Source of the DNA: Liquidambar formosana
Lineage: Eukaryota > Streptophyta > Magnoliopsida > Saxifragales > Altingiaceae
Reading direction: 5' to 3'
NCBI GenBank assembly: GCA_039720395.1
Contig: CM077822.1
Span: 23,519,267-23,583,266 of the forward strand
DNA length: 64,000 bases
Shown here: positions 11,560 through 23,900 of the stretch, in pieces
Layout of the letters: every line of letters starts with the position of its first letter
Numbering within the stretch: the stretch's first letter is position 1
Translations under genes and position numbers: made by a program
Notes under the pieces: model-generated
Told to the model about the DNA's origin: nothing
The model's database searches: none
What the model saw: only the letters and a program-made list of their open reading frames with translations

Positions 11560-13295
11560 TGATAAATAGCTTTCTCATGAAATGAGCTTGGTGTTGAATA
11601 GATTGACTTTCAAGCCTTGAAATTCAATTCTCTATATGATGATAGTGATATCATATCATGTGATAAAGATAATTTCACATGAAATGACTTGATAATCATG
11701 TGATAAAGATAATTTCACATGAAATGACGATTCATGAGTTATGCTAGTTACGAAGTAACTTGCTATCTTTATGAAATTAGCATGAAATGCACTTTGTTTT
11801 TTTTAATCAATTGACTTTCAATTCAATGTCATATCATGTGATAAAGATAATTTCACATGAAATGACATGAAATAAGCTTGATTTTCAATCAATTAACTTT
11901 CAATTCAATGTCATTTCATGTGATAAAGATAATTTCAAATGAAATGATAAGAAATGAGCTTGATCTTGAATCGATTGACTTTCAATTCAATGTCATTTCA
12001 TGTAATAAAGATAAGTTCACATAAAATGACATGAAATAAGCTTTGTGTTTCAATCAATTGACTTTCATATCATGTGATAAAGATAATTTCACATGAAATG
12101 ATAAGAAATGAGCTTGATCTTGAATTGATTGACTTTCAATTCAATGTCATTTCATGTAATAAAGATAAGTTCACATAAAATGACATGAAATAAGCTTTGT
12201 GTTTCAATCAATTGACTTTCATATCATGTGATAAAGATAATTTCACATGAAATGACATGGAATATGCTTGATTTTGAATCAATTGACTTTCAATTGGATC
12301 TCATGTCGTGTGATAAAGATAATTTCACATGAAATGATGATCTATGATCATGCTAGTTATAAAATAACTTGCTATTCTCAATGAAATTGGCATAAAATAA
12401 TCATGTGATAATGATAATTTCACATGAAATGATGATTCATGAGTTATGAAATAACTCACTATCTTTGCTATTTCCACTGAAAGTGGCATAAAATCACGTG
12501 ATAACGATAATTTCACATGAAATGATGATTCATGAGTTATGAAATAACTCACTATCTTTGCTATTTCCACTGAAAGTGGCATAAAATCATGTGATAATGA
12601 TAACTTCACATGAAATGATGATTCAGGAGTTATGAAATAACTCACTATCTTTGCTATTTCCACTGAAAGTGGCATAAAATCATGTGATAATGATAACTTC
12701 ACATGAAATGATGATTCATGAGTTATGAAATAACTCACTATCTTTGCTATTTCCACTGAAAGTGGCATAAAATCATGTGATAATGATAATTTCACATGAA
12801 ATGATGATTCATAAGTTATGAAATAACTCACTATCTTTGTTATTCCCAATGAAATTGGCATGAAATGCACTTGGTTTTGAATTGATGGACATTCAATTCA
12901 ATTTCATATCATGTGATAACGATAATTTCACATGAAATGATGACCTATGAGTTTTACTTATTATAAAATAACTTGTTTTGAGAATTTCCAATGAAATTGG
13001 TAGAATACCTTGTGATGCACTAGTGAAACTAGCTTTGCATCATGAGAAGACCATGTGGATATCACTAATGCAATTAGTGCATAGTAAAGGCATTTGCATG
13101 AGCGCACCAACGAATGTTCGCATGCAATCAATTATTTGCTTTGATGAAATCATCACGCGCTTGGATATGATGAAGTCTATCCTTATGGTTCCGTTGGAGT
13201 TTTTTGGAATTAATGAAATTAATCCATCAAACAAAAATGGGTTGTTCTTTAATCATTGGCTCACAAGTGAAACTTGTTCACCAATGAGGGGCTTC
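11560..13295. repeat. Hairpin-rich tandem array next to the 3' LTR
   Basis: The part 12325-12960 has about six units of 93 bp. The part 11640-12320 has looser, longer units sharing TCATGTGA...TCACATGA. Each 93-bp unit holds GAGTTATgaaATAACTC, CCACTgaaAGTGG and the TCATGTGA inverted repeat. Beyond the array, unique sequence keeps the same design, for example CCAATgaaATTGG at 12988, CTAGTgaaACTAG at 13020, CACTAATgcaATTAGTG at 13063, ATTAATgaaATTAAT at 13209 and ACAAGTgaaACTTGT at 13263. The array yields a 181-codon open frame on the minus strand only because the unit length is a multiple of three. Tandem repeats in the 3' UTR are known for Tat/Ogre elements. Confidence 0.85.
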
Positions 13296-13671
13296 TGTCA
13301 CACCCAATTTTTGTCACCTTAACTAGGACATATCATTTCATGTAGGATTTTGAGTTCTTTTCGAGTCTAATCTTTTGCATTGAGTTTCTATGGCATTGAA
13401 TATCATGTATATGAATTCTGAAGTGATTTGGAGTTCATTTCGATAGTCAATAAGAACTTTTGCGACTTTAAGGGCATAATCGTCTTTTAAGCCGTATATT
13501 TTTCATTTGACCTTGAAATGAGTCCCGAGTCATTCCCTCGAGTTCATATGAGTACATAGAGTCTATATATAGGTTCAATTTCATGAACTAATGGTTTAAG
13601 ATCAATTCGGCTCATAACGGTTCAAGTTGGCTAAAAGACCCTTTCTTGGTTTGCTCAAATTGACTCACAAG

Positions 13672-16600
13672 TGTCACACCCCATTTTTGCACCACCTTAC
13701 TAGGGCTCACCATTTCATGTAGGTTATTGTTTTGTTTTTGAGTCTAGTTACTTGCATTAGTTTTCTAGAATCACAAGGACATTGGATATGAATTTTGGTT
13801 CAATTTGGAGTTGATCTTGAGGGTTAATAAGAACTTTTGTGACTTGAGGGGCATAACCGTCTTTTAGGCCACAAACTTTCCATTTAACCTTGAAATGATC
13901 TCCAAGTTGTCAATTGGAGTTCATATGGTTGTATTTGAGGTATTTATGGGTTCAATTCGATGAATTGAAGGTTCGGGATTAGAATGGCTCCACAAGGCTC
14001 AGGTTGGCTAAGAGACCTACTTCGAGTTAGCTCGAATTGGTTCATGATTTTCACTCTATGACTACTCATTTGACCTTGATTGGTCTTAATTTCATCCCCA
14101 AATGTGTTTTGGGAGGTTGAATTTCAAATTGGAAAGCATTCGGTGCGACCCTATGTGCATACCTAAGCTAAGCGATGGTAAGGCATAGCGGTTAACCACC
14201 TTTGTAGGACCCAACCATGCAGCCATGGCTAAGTTTTCTTGCCCTCAAGTGACTCAAATTACATTCCCCTTCGAAACACGGTCGTTTTGGCTTTCGTTTC
14301 GTCAAAATCGGAGTTGATTTGAGCTCGGAAACACATTTGGAAGTCGAAAGGGTCAAAAATGGGCTTAAGCTGACATGGCCTCGGGTGACCACCCAGGCCT
14401 GGGCGGCTAGCCGCCTGGGCCCAGGTGGCTAGCCGCCCAGCCCCAGGTGGTCACCCGAGCCACTTTCCTTTTTTGAGTCTTGACGCGGCTCCCTCCCTAT
14501 TTTTTAGGATTTGCACGCCTCCAGCCGCCATTTAACCCTAATTTCAGCCCTATTTGACCTACTTGAGCCCCAAGGGAACCTCTAAGAGCCCTTGGATCAA
14601 TCCCTAGGGTTTTAATCCCAACCATTGAGGGTTTTCCCTCAATCCCTATAAATACCCCCTTATACTTCAGCAATGGGGGAGGTGATTTCTGAAGTAAGAG
14701 GCACATTGGAGGCTATGGCAGCCATCCTTAGGGTAGTTTAACCTAAACTTTGAGTGAGAGAGTGTGAGAGAAAGCTTGAAGGAGGGCTGGAGTTGGGCTT
14801 GAAGGTTTGAAGGAAGGAATTTCCAGCAGTACAATAAGAGGAGGAGGACTCTCTACAGCAGCAAAAGGGGACTTCACCATAGGTATACCTCTCCTCCTTT
14901 CTCTCTTTCATTCAAACTAGGGTTTTTGCATAGGATAGCATTATTCCATGTTAAAGCTTGTGTTTTTATTGTGTTTTGCTACTTCTATTAGTTAGTATGC
15001 ATGATTAGGATAATATTCATGGGCTGTTTAGTATGCTAGGATGCTATTCCATGTGATTTACTGCATGTTTGGGATTCTAGGGTTCCCTTAGTGCTGAAAT
15101 TGGTTTTCTGCATGAAATAACACTTTTGCATATTAAAGCTTATGTTTTTATTGTATTTTGTTGTTTCCATTAGCTAGTATGCATGTTAGGATGATATTTG
15201 TGGGCTGTTTAGTATGCTAGGATACTATTCCATGTGATTTACTGAATGTTTGGGATTCTAGGGTTTCCTTAGTGCTGAAATTGAGTTTATGCTTAGAATA
15301 GCTTTATTTCATGTGAAAGTCTATGTCTTTATCATGTGTGGATCATTCCATTGATTAATATGCATGGTTAGAGTGCTGTTCATATTCTGTTTTGCATGAT
15401 TTAGGGTTATTTCATGGAATTTTATGCACTAGTGTGATTCTAGGGTTTCATTCATCCTTGTATTAGGAAAGTTGCATATAGCATGATTAGTTAGGGATTT
15501 TCTCTGTTTTTTCTTCATAGTTGCTGCATATGTGTTCCATATTAGGTAACTATGATATTTCTAGCATTCATATAGTTGATTTTAGGGTTTTTTGCATGTC
15601 ATTGCATGTAGGGTTGAATTAGGGTTTTAGTTAGCTTATAATTCATGTTGTTGCATGACTTGTGGTTGATTTTAAGCCTTATTTCAATTCTGTCCAGATC
15701 TGTTATTTGTCCTTGATGTGATGTTTTGAGCATGTGTTAGCCCATGTTTGGGCATGATAATGGCTTGATTTGGAATCTAGCTTGTTTGGTTGGCATTTTT
15801 TGGTATGTTTTGCATGGAAATTGCAGGTGCTTTGACAGGTACAACAGGTGCAACTACCCCACCAATGTGGGGTGGTTATTTTGGCTATTGTAAGATGAAA
15901 TCTTACAAATAAGGTAATTACCCTATGCAATAGGGTGGTTACTTTGACAGGTTGCTTTCGCTTAAGGTAAGTAGGGTATGAGGGTGCCCCAATTCACCCT
16001 TCTTTCCTTTCTTTGAAACTTTCCCTTTCTCCCCCCCTAGGGTTGTTTCCTAATAGGGGAATATGGTGATTCCTATAGTATCCTTTCATTAAAAATTGCC
16101 TTTTAAATCAAAGTTTCCATCTTTATCAAAATTCCATATTTTACCAAAAATCCTTTGAGAATCATTTACTTTGGAAACTTACCATGCTTTACATGAAAGG
16201 AAACTTAGGGTTTACCATAGGCCTTGATTAGGTTATAACCCTATTCCTATTCGAACTACGTGGACTTTGATCCATGTATTTCCATACATGGTACGTAGGC
16301 GCTCCTTGTGAGGTTCAAGTCCGCCCTAGGATACTACGTATCCTAGGTTTTCTCCCCCCTTTTTCTTTTTCTATTTTTCTTTGATTTACTTGATTATATG
16401 GATGTATGGATGAATGATATGCATGCTGTCTTGCGATGATAACTGTTGATTTGTGTGTGATTAAGACTTTGATTTAGCCCAATTAAATTAAGAGACCGTT
16501 TAGGGCGATATGGGTGCCTATAGGCTTTGCCTAGAACCTTCCCATATCGTAACTTAGCCTCCGAATCCCCGATTTCTCTGGTTTCCAAAAGATCATTTGC

Positions 16601-16756
16601 CTTTCCATTTTTAAATATGGAGTCAATCTTTTGTTTTCCTAAAACAAAACTGTTTTTTAGGGTTTTCCTTGTTTCCTTTAAAAAATAAGGTGGCGACTCC
16701 GTTTCCTTTTTCAAACTTAAAACCCCTCGTGGGCCTTAACTTTTTTAGGGTTCACA
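13672..16756 (+). mobile_element. Solo LTR, type D, duplication ACAAG
   Basis: Starts TGTCACACCCC and ends GGGTTCACA, with perfect duplications ACAAG at 13667-13671 and 16757-16761. Length is 3085 bp. It is a diverged relative of type A: it has the same 80-bp palindromic block (14380-14459), TATAAAT at 14647, a gca-loop hairpin at 15920-15936 and TGGCGACTCC at 16691-16700. There is no internal sequence, so it is a solo LTR. Confidence 0.93.
14380..14459. promoter_or_regulatory. 80-bp palindromic block, LTR D
   Basis: Almost fully palindromic: CTCGGGTGACCACC at the left is the exact complement of GGTGGTCACCCGAG at the right. The centre has GGCGGCTAGCCGCC. It ends 188 bases before TATAAAT at 14647. 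Confidence 0.88.
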
Positions 16757-17091
16757 ACAAGACCCACTCAATTTTCTCTCATTTAATTTCAATTGGGCTT
16801 TATTTACATCCTAGGTATGTTTAGAAAGACCAATTTCGATTTGGAAAGCATTTGGTTCGACCTTGTGTACAAACCCAAGCTTAGCGACGGTGAGGCACCA
16901 TGGTTAACCGCCTTTGTAAAACCTAACCATGCACCCATGGTCAAGTAATTTTATCCTAAAATGCCTAAAAATGTGTTCCCCTTCGAAACACGGTCGTTTT
17001 GGCTTTTATTTTGTCAAAATCGGACTTAATTTGACCTCTGTAGGACTCCTAAAGCAAGTGGAAGTCAAAACCAAAGCGGAATGGAGAGACC

Positions 17092-17171
17092 CTCAGGTAA
17101 CCGTCCGGGGCTGGACGGTTAGCCGTCCAGGCCCAGACGGCTAACCGACCAGACCAAGATGGTCACCCGAG
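17092..17171. promoter_or_regulatory. 80-bp palindromic block, LTR A3
   Basis: Runs from CTCAGGTAACC to GGTCACCCGAG with central GGACGGTTAGCCGTCC. It ends 188 bases before TATATAAA at 17359. Confidence 0.85.
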
Positions 17172-19384
17172 GAGTCCGTCTTTAAGTGGAATTCTAATTC
17201 CTTCTTCCCTCCTGTGACAGTTTCCTCAGCCCTTGCAAATTGTTTCCACTTAGGATTGTGTAAGTTTGAGTTTTTTGAGCACCAAGAGAGTCTCTAATAG
17301 CCCTAGGATCATTATTTAATGAATTAATCTTAGCCATTGGTTTAGGGGGTCAATTCTCTATATAAAGGACATGATATTCAGCACATAGGGGAGGTTAATT
17401 GCACTTTACACTTAGAGAGAGAGGGAGTTACGAGTTTGGAGAGCTAGAAGGACATCAAGAGGAGGCTCTTCAACCCTAAGCAAGCAAGAGAACAAAGAGT
17501 TTGAAGGCAAGGAAGGTTCTACAAGAGGTAAACACTTCTTTTGAATGCTGAATATAGGTTTTCTCCTTTTCCTTCTCCTTCTCCTTCTGTGATAGTTCTA
17601 GTGCATGATGTAACTCCACATGATAGGCTAATTCAATGTCTTTATGATGTGTTAAGGATGACTTTAAGATGATTTATGATTTTACATGCTTGATAATCCC
17701 TGGTTTACTAAGGTTTTGAAAGTATTATCTCTTCTATCCTCTTAAATCATGCATAGTTCACATGTTTAGGTTGTTGTGATAATTGTCATGAGTTGATGCT
17801 CTTGTTAGTTAATATAGATGATATGAATGATATTCATGATGATTTGAGCATGTGTTAGAGTCTTTTCATAGTTTTTTATGCATAGTTGTGAAATTAGGGT
17901 TTTGATAACCCTAAAATCACATAAGTTTCATACAGCATGTTTAGCTTAATTCTTTGAGTTGTTTCTCATCAAAGTCATTCTATATATGTTGTATATAGTT
18001 GAATCATGCTAGGTTTGCATTCATATAGAGGAATTTGTAGGGTTTTAGGAGATACTATCCTTTTCAAAGGATAATTATCCTTTTTGTTAAGTAAGGTTTT
18101 GCATGAGAGCTTTCTGTGATGTGTTTAAGCATGAAATCACTTCTATTGTGTTCTAGTATATATGTTTTACATAGGATATGATGATTGTACCTCCCCATAG
18201 CATCTTTTTTACGTGAAATTATCTTAGGATAGTTTTTCTTAAGAAAGCTCGCCGTAGGAAGGCCTATTTTCATGTGTTACATAAAATATCATCTTTTTTT
18301 GGTTAGAATAGATTTTGCTATCATGTTTATTGATATTATTGGGGTCTCTCATGATTGTTAGTGTGTTTTTGGTGGGTTTTTATGCTTTTTAGTCAGGTCA
18401 TTGCATGTAGGATTGAGTTGAGGTCCTTAGTTATTCATTATTCTTGTTGTTCGCATGGATGATTTTACGCTTTAACATGATTCTGTCCATATTAGTGTTT
18501 TGCTCTTTTTGCATGATTTGGTACACTTGTAAGGGTGCAAACAGGTACAATAATTGTCCTATTGCAAATAGGGCTGCTATTGCTTAAAATTGCTAATGCT
18601 TGGAGCCATTGCGCTCAGGTAAGTGGGTGTGAAGGTGCCCCAATTCACCTTTCCTTTCTTATTCTTTCTCTTCTCCCTCCTAGGGTTACTTCTTAATACG
18701 AACACATGGTAACTATCAAAGGTTTCCTTCATTAATAAAATTTTGATTTTCTATCAAAGTTTCCATCTTGTGGAAGTTTTCAATTTTGGACTATTCAATA
18801 CATTCTCGAACAAGGAAACATAGGATTTTTACCATAGGTTTGTATTAGGTTGTAACCCTATTCTTTTCGAACTACGTGGACTTTGATCCATGTATTTCGC
18901 TGCATAGTACGTAGGCGCTCTTTTTGAGGTTCATGTCCGTTCTAGGATCCAAGTATCCTAGGTTTCTCTTCTCTTTTCTTTTTTCTGTTTTGTTTTATTT
19001 GTTTAATTATGCATGGATGAAATAGATGGATGGGATATATGTTATGCATGCTGTCTTGTGATGATATATGATGATATTTGAGTAAAAAAGATCTTAAATT
19101 AGCCCAATCAAATTAAGAGACCAACTCGGGCGATGTGGGTGCCTATGGGCTTTGCCCAGAACCTTCCCGCGTCGTAACTTAGCCCCCGAATCCAATTTTC
19201 TGGTTTCAAAGACTTTACTTTTCCTTTAATGGAGTCATGTGGTTTTGAAAATAAAACATTTTTATGGTTTTCCTCTTTTCCTTAAAAAATGAGGTGGCGA
19301 CTCCTGTTCGTTTGTTGTCTTTTAAACTCGTATTTTTTATCTTGCCAAACCCTTGTGGGCGCTGTGCTTTTTCGTGGGTTCACA

Positions 19385-20048
19385 ACACCATTTGGACCTT
19401 CGAGTCAATTTTTCTTAGTCATTTGTGTGGTTAGCCAGAATTACAAAATAAATATGTGTTCGTTCTGATCTGAAAGTTCTGAATGTTTATTTGAAATTTG
19501 TTATTGATATGAGAATTCTAAAAATTTGTATTTCTCTGAACATCTTTTGGAAAATATTTAATTGTGGTTACTAGCATATGATTTGTCGATATACATTTTT
19601 ATGAAAAACTCGTGCGATTAGCTTGGCTTATTCTTATGTATGTTATACTCACCCTTACAACAGATTTTTCAAATGAGTAGTCTATTAGATTGCTGGGCCA
19701 AGTGTAGTGGAGGCTTAGAGCGCGTCAAGCTAACAGCTATTAGATTGAACATTAATTGGTATTAGTTTCCGTAGTGATTCCTTTTTCTTATGAGGGGATT
19801 TTTGGACTCATTTTAGATGTTATTTGTTAAAGTTTGGAGTTATGAGGTTTGAGTAGACAACTTTTTCAATTATTTAGTTATTGTTGATGATTATGACATC
19901 ATTGAATTATTGGAGATTATTAGTACATTAAATTTCATCGTTGGAAATTTTATTATGGATGGACTATTTTAATTGATCACATGAATGGTTGGGATACAAA
20001 TGTTTAATTGCGCCATCAGACTCGATCACTTGGGTTTGGGGTGTGACA
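19385..20048 (+). mobile_element. Tail of another LTR (type E)
   Basis: The stretch ends GGGGTGTGACA, a typical LTR end, and contains a TATACTCACCC stretch such as is seen in the 3' part of plant gypsy LTRs. It has no open frame of note. It directly follows the type-A3 LTR end, so the Tat/Ogre block was probably inserted in it, with ACACC (19385-19389) as the likely duplication. The left part would lie outside the window. Confidence 0.5.
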
Positions 20049-20952
20049 CCTTATCAAAACCAAAATACATAGACATCTTTATAGGACTGATTCTGACCCT
20101 AGGCGAGCAAGGCGACCGCCTGGGGCCCCATAATTTGGGCAAAAAAAAAGGGGCCCCATTTGCTTCCCCCTTTACTAGTTATAATACCCAAGAATCAGCC
20201 CGAAAGCTTCTCTATTGTTTTTTTAAAAAATAGCCCTATTTTGCCAATTGGTCAGCCCAATTCCAACCCAAAGAAAAAGTGAAAAAGCAAAAAAAAAAAA
20301 AAAATGCGAGAAGAGTAATGTTTAAATGACACTTTATTATAATTGATTCATTTTTTTGGTATTATAGCTTTAGATTTTATTTGGCATTTGTTTTTTTTCT
20401 TTTTTGTGTTGTAAAAGTGGATTTTGTTGTAAAATGAAAGCAAATAGCATGAAAGTAAAACTAGAGATAGTACAATAGAATAGGGAAAAATCTATTAATT
20501 CTCATTTCAATTCATTTTCATATCTCTGTACAATCTATGTAGGGAAGACCCCTTTTTATAGGCTTAGGAAAGTATACGTACATGAACCAAAAATACAGGT
20601 TACATGTACGTATTAAATAGGAAAGTAAAGAGATTGGGGGTTAAGGCAAGTGAATGGATGTGGTCATCTATTAATGCATGTATGCATTTATAACACTCCC
20701 CCTTGGATGACAACACACTAAGAATATGCCTCGTTAAAACCTTGCCAAGGAAAAACCTAGTGCGAAAAAACCAATGGCGAAGGAAAAAGAGTACAATATT
20801 CTTGTGTATATTAGAATAGTACTGAACGCTTAAGGAACTGCCTCATTAAAACCTTGCTAGGAAAACCCAATGGGACAAAACCATAGCGAAGGAAAAAGAG
20901 TACAGTGCGCAGCAGTACTATCTTGTTAATAACTCCCCCTCATAAGGATGTT

Positions 20953-23900
20953 TCAACAATCAATAATTTTTCCAGAAAGATCTTTGAATCGACGCATTCC
21001 AATGTTATGCACTAGCTTCTTGAATGTTGCTGTCGGTAGTGCTTTAGTGAATAAATCTGAAAGATTATCACTCGAACGTATCTGTTGAATATCAATATCA
21101 CCATTCTTTTGGAGCTCATGAGTATAAAAAAACTTTGGTGAAATGTGCTTGGTACGATCACCTTTGATATAACCTCCTCTAATCTGTGTGATGCAAGCAG
21201 CATTATCCTCATATAGTATTGTTGGACTATTTTTTATTGAGGATAGTCCACACTTCTCTCGAATATGTTGAATTACTGATCTCAGCCAAATGCATTCTTG
21301 ACTTGCTTTATGAATTGCAAGAATTTCCTAGTGATTTGAGGATGTAGCAGATATAGTTTGCTTGACAGATCTCCATGAAATAGCAGTGCCACCACATGTA
21401 AACAAATATCCAGTTTGTGATCGACCTTTATGTGGATCAGAAAGATAACCTGCATCTGCATATCCAACTAACTGCGGATTTGATTCACTTGTATAGAATA
21501 ATCCCATGTCAGCTGTTCCACGAAGATATCGAAATATATGTTTGATACCATTCCAATGCCTTCGAGTTGGTGTAGAACTGTATCTTGCTAATAGGTTGAC
21601 TGAAAAGGCTATGTCCAGTCGTGTGCAATTTGCAAGATACATTAAAGCACTGATTGCACTAAGATATGGTACTTCAGGACCAAGAATTTCTTCATCATCT
21701 TCTGGAGGACGAAAAGGATCTTTCTTTATATCAAGTGACCGAACAACCATTAGAGTGCTCAAAGGATGAGCTTTATCCACATAAAAATGCTTCAGGACTT
21801 TTTTTGTATATGTTGACTGATGTATAAAAATTCCATTGGAAAAATGTTCAATTTGTAGTCCAAGACAAAATTTTGTTTTACCAAGATCTTTCATCTCAAA
21901 TTCATTTTTTAAATAAGTGGCGGTTTTTGTGAGCTCTTCTGGAGTCCCCACAAGATTTAAGTCATCAACATATACGGCAACAATAGCAAATCTAGATTCT
22001 GATTTCTTAATAAAAACGCATGGACAAATTGGATTATTTTCAAATCCTTCTTTCAATAGATATTCACTGAGGCGATTGTACCACATGCGCCCAGATTGTT
22101 TTAACCCGTATAAAGATCTTTGTAGCTTGATAGAATACATACTTCGAGATGTTGGATCATATGCTTCAGGCATTTTATATCCTTCAGGGATTTTCATGTA
22201 TATATCACTATCTAGTGATCCATATAAATATGCTGTAACCACATCCATTAAACGCATATCTAAATTTTCTGTTACTACCAAGCTAATCAAATATCTGAAA
22301 GTGATTGCATCCATTACAGGAGAATATGTTTCTTCATAATCAATACTAGGTCTGTGCGAGAAACCTTGAGCTACAAGTCATGCCTTGTATCTCACAATTT
22401 CATTTTTCTCATTTCGTTTTCGTACGAATACCCACTTGTATCCAACAGGTTTTACATCTTCAGGTGTTTGGACTACAGGTCCAAATACTTCACGTTTTGC
22501 AAGCGAGTTTAACTCTGCTTGAATTGCTTCTTTCCACATTGGCCAATCATTTCTACGTCGACATTCTTCGACGGTTTGTGGTTTAATTTCATTATTACTT
22601 CTGGTAATATTAAGAGCAATTTTAAAGGAAAATATGTTGTCGACAACAATTTTGTTCCTAGCCAATATTTCTCCTGTACTTGTATAATTTATCGAGATCT
22701 CATTATTTTCAGGTACCTGTTCCTCTTCAGGGGATAACTCTTCAGGAGATTTCTCTTCAGGAGATTCTACTTCAGGGAATTCTTTTTCTAGAGATTTTCG
22801 TTCATAAAATTTGGATGGATCAATTGCCTGTTCTGTAGGTATGGTCTCTTCAGGAGCACTAATTTCTTTTCCTTGTGCTTTTTTCTTCCAGGGATTTTTA
22901 TCTTTTGCACCGACAGGTCTTCCACGCTTCAGGCGTGTTTTAGACTCATTTGCTGCTATATTAACTTGTTGTCCTGTAGGGACTTCAATCCGTGCTGGAG
23001 TATTAGCAGCCAGAATGTGGGATTTTACTATTTTCTTACTATCAGTAAATATATCAGGTAATAGATTTGCAATACCTTGCAAGTGAATGATCTTTTGAAC
23101 TTCCAGTTCACATTGATTTGTTCGAGGATCAAGATGAGATAACATCGAAGTATTCCAAGTGATTTCCCGATGTACTTCTAACTGTGGTTTTTCTCCCCCT
23201 AATGGTGGGAAGACTGATTCATCGAAATGACAGTCTTCAAAACGTGCTTTAAAGAGATCACCTGTTAGAGGTTCAAGGTATCTAATAATAGATGGAGAAT
23301 CAAAGCCAACGTAAATTCCAAGTCTACGTTGAGGGCCCATTTTAGTACGTTGAGGAGGTGCAATAGGAACATATACAGAACAACCAGAAATGCGATAATG
23401 ACAAATATTTGGTTGTTGACCAAATGCAAGTTGTAATGGAGAATATTTATGGTATGCAGTTGGTCTAATTCGAACTAATGATGCAGCATGTAATATAGCA
23501 TGTCCCCAAGCAGAAATAGGTAGATTAGTTCTCATAAGTAAAGGTCGAGCAATTAATTGAAGTCTTTTGATAAATGATTCAGCTAAACCATTATGAGTAT
23601 GTATATGAGCAACAGAATGTTCAATATTAATACCAATAGACATGCAATAATCATCAAATGCTTGGGATGAAAATTCGCTTGCATTGTCTAAACGTATTGA
23701 ATTAATTGGATAATCAGGAAATTGTGCCCACAACCTAATTATTTGAGCAATAAGTCTAGCAAATGCGACATTCCGAGTAGAAAGTAAACAAACATGTGAC
23801 CATCTAGTGGACGCATCTATTAAAACCATAAAATATCTAAATGGTCCACATGGTGGATGAATTGGCCCACAAATATCCCCATGAATTCTTTGTAAAAATG

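Larger units (their letters stand above)
13296..19384 (+). mobile_element. 3' LTR (type A3) of plus-strand Tat/Ogre element, split by a solo LTR
   Basis: Starts TGTCACACCC after a purine-rich stretch (ATGAGGGGC) and ends GTGGGTTCACA. Without the nested LTR and duplication it is about 3.0 kb, the same family as the minus-strand LTR at 3384-9081. It carries the 80-bp block (17092-17171), TATATAAA at 17359, the gca-loop hairpin at 18558-18572 and TGGCGACTCC at 19295-19304. The internal region to its left (9082-13295) ends where the minus-strand element was inserted; gag-pol of this copy must lie left of the window. Confidence 0.85.

Noticed and set aside
12325..12870. 181-codon open frame on the minus strand
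   Set aside because: It is the translation of 93-bp tandem repeats (31 residues per unit); no start context, homology or other sign of a gene.
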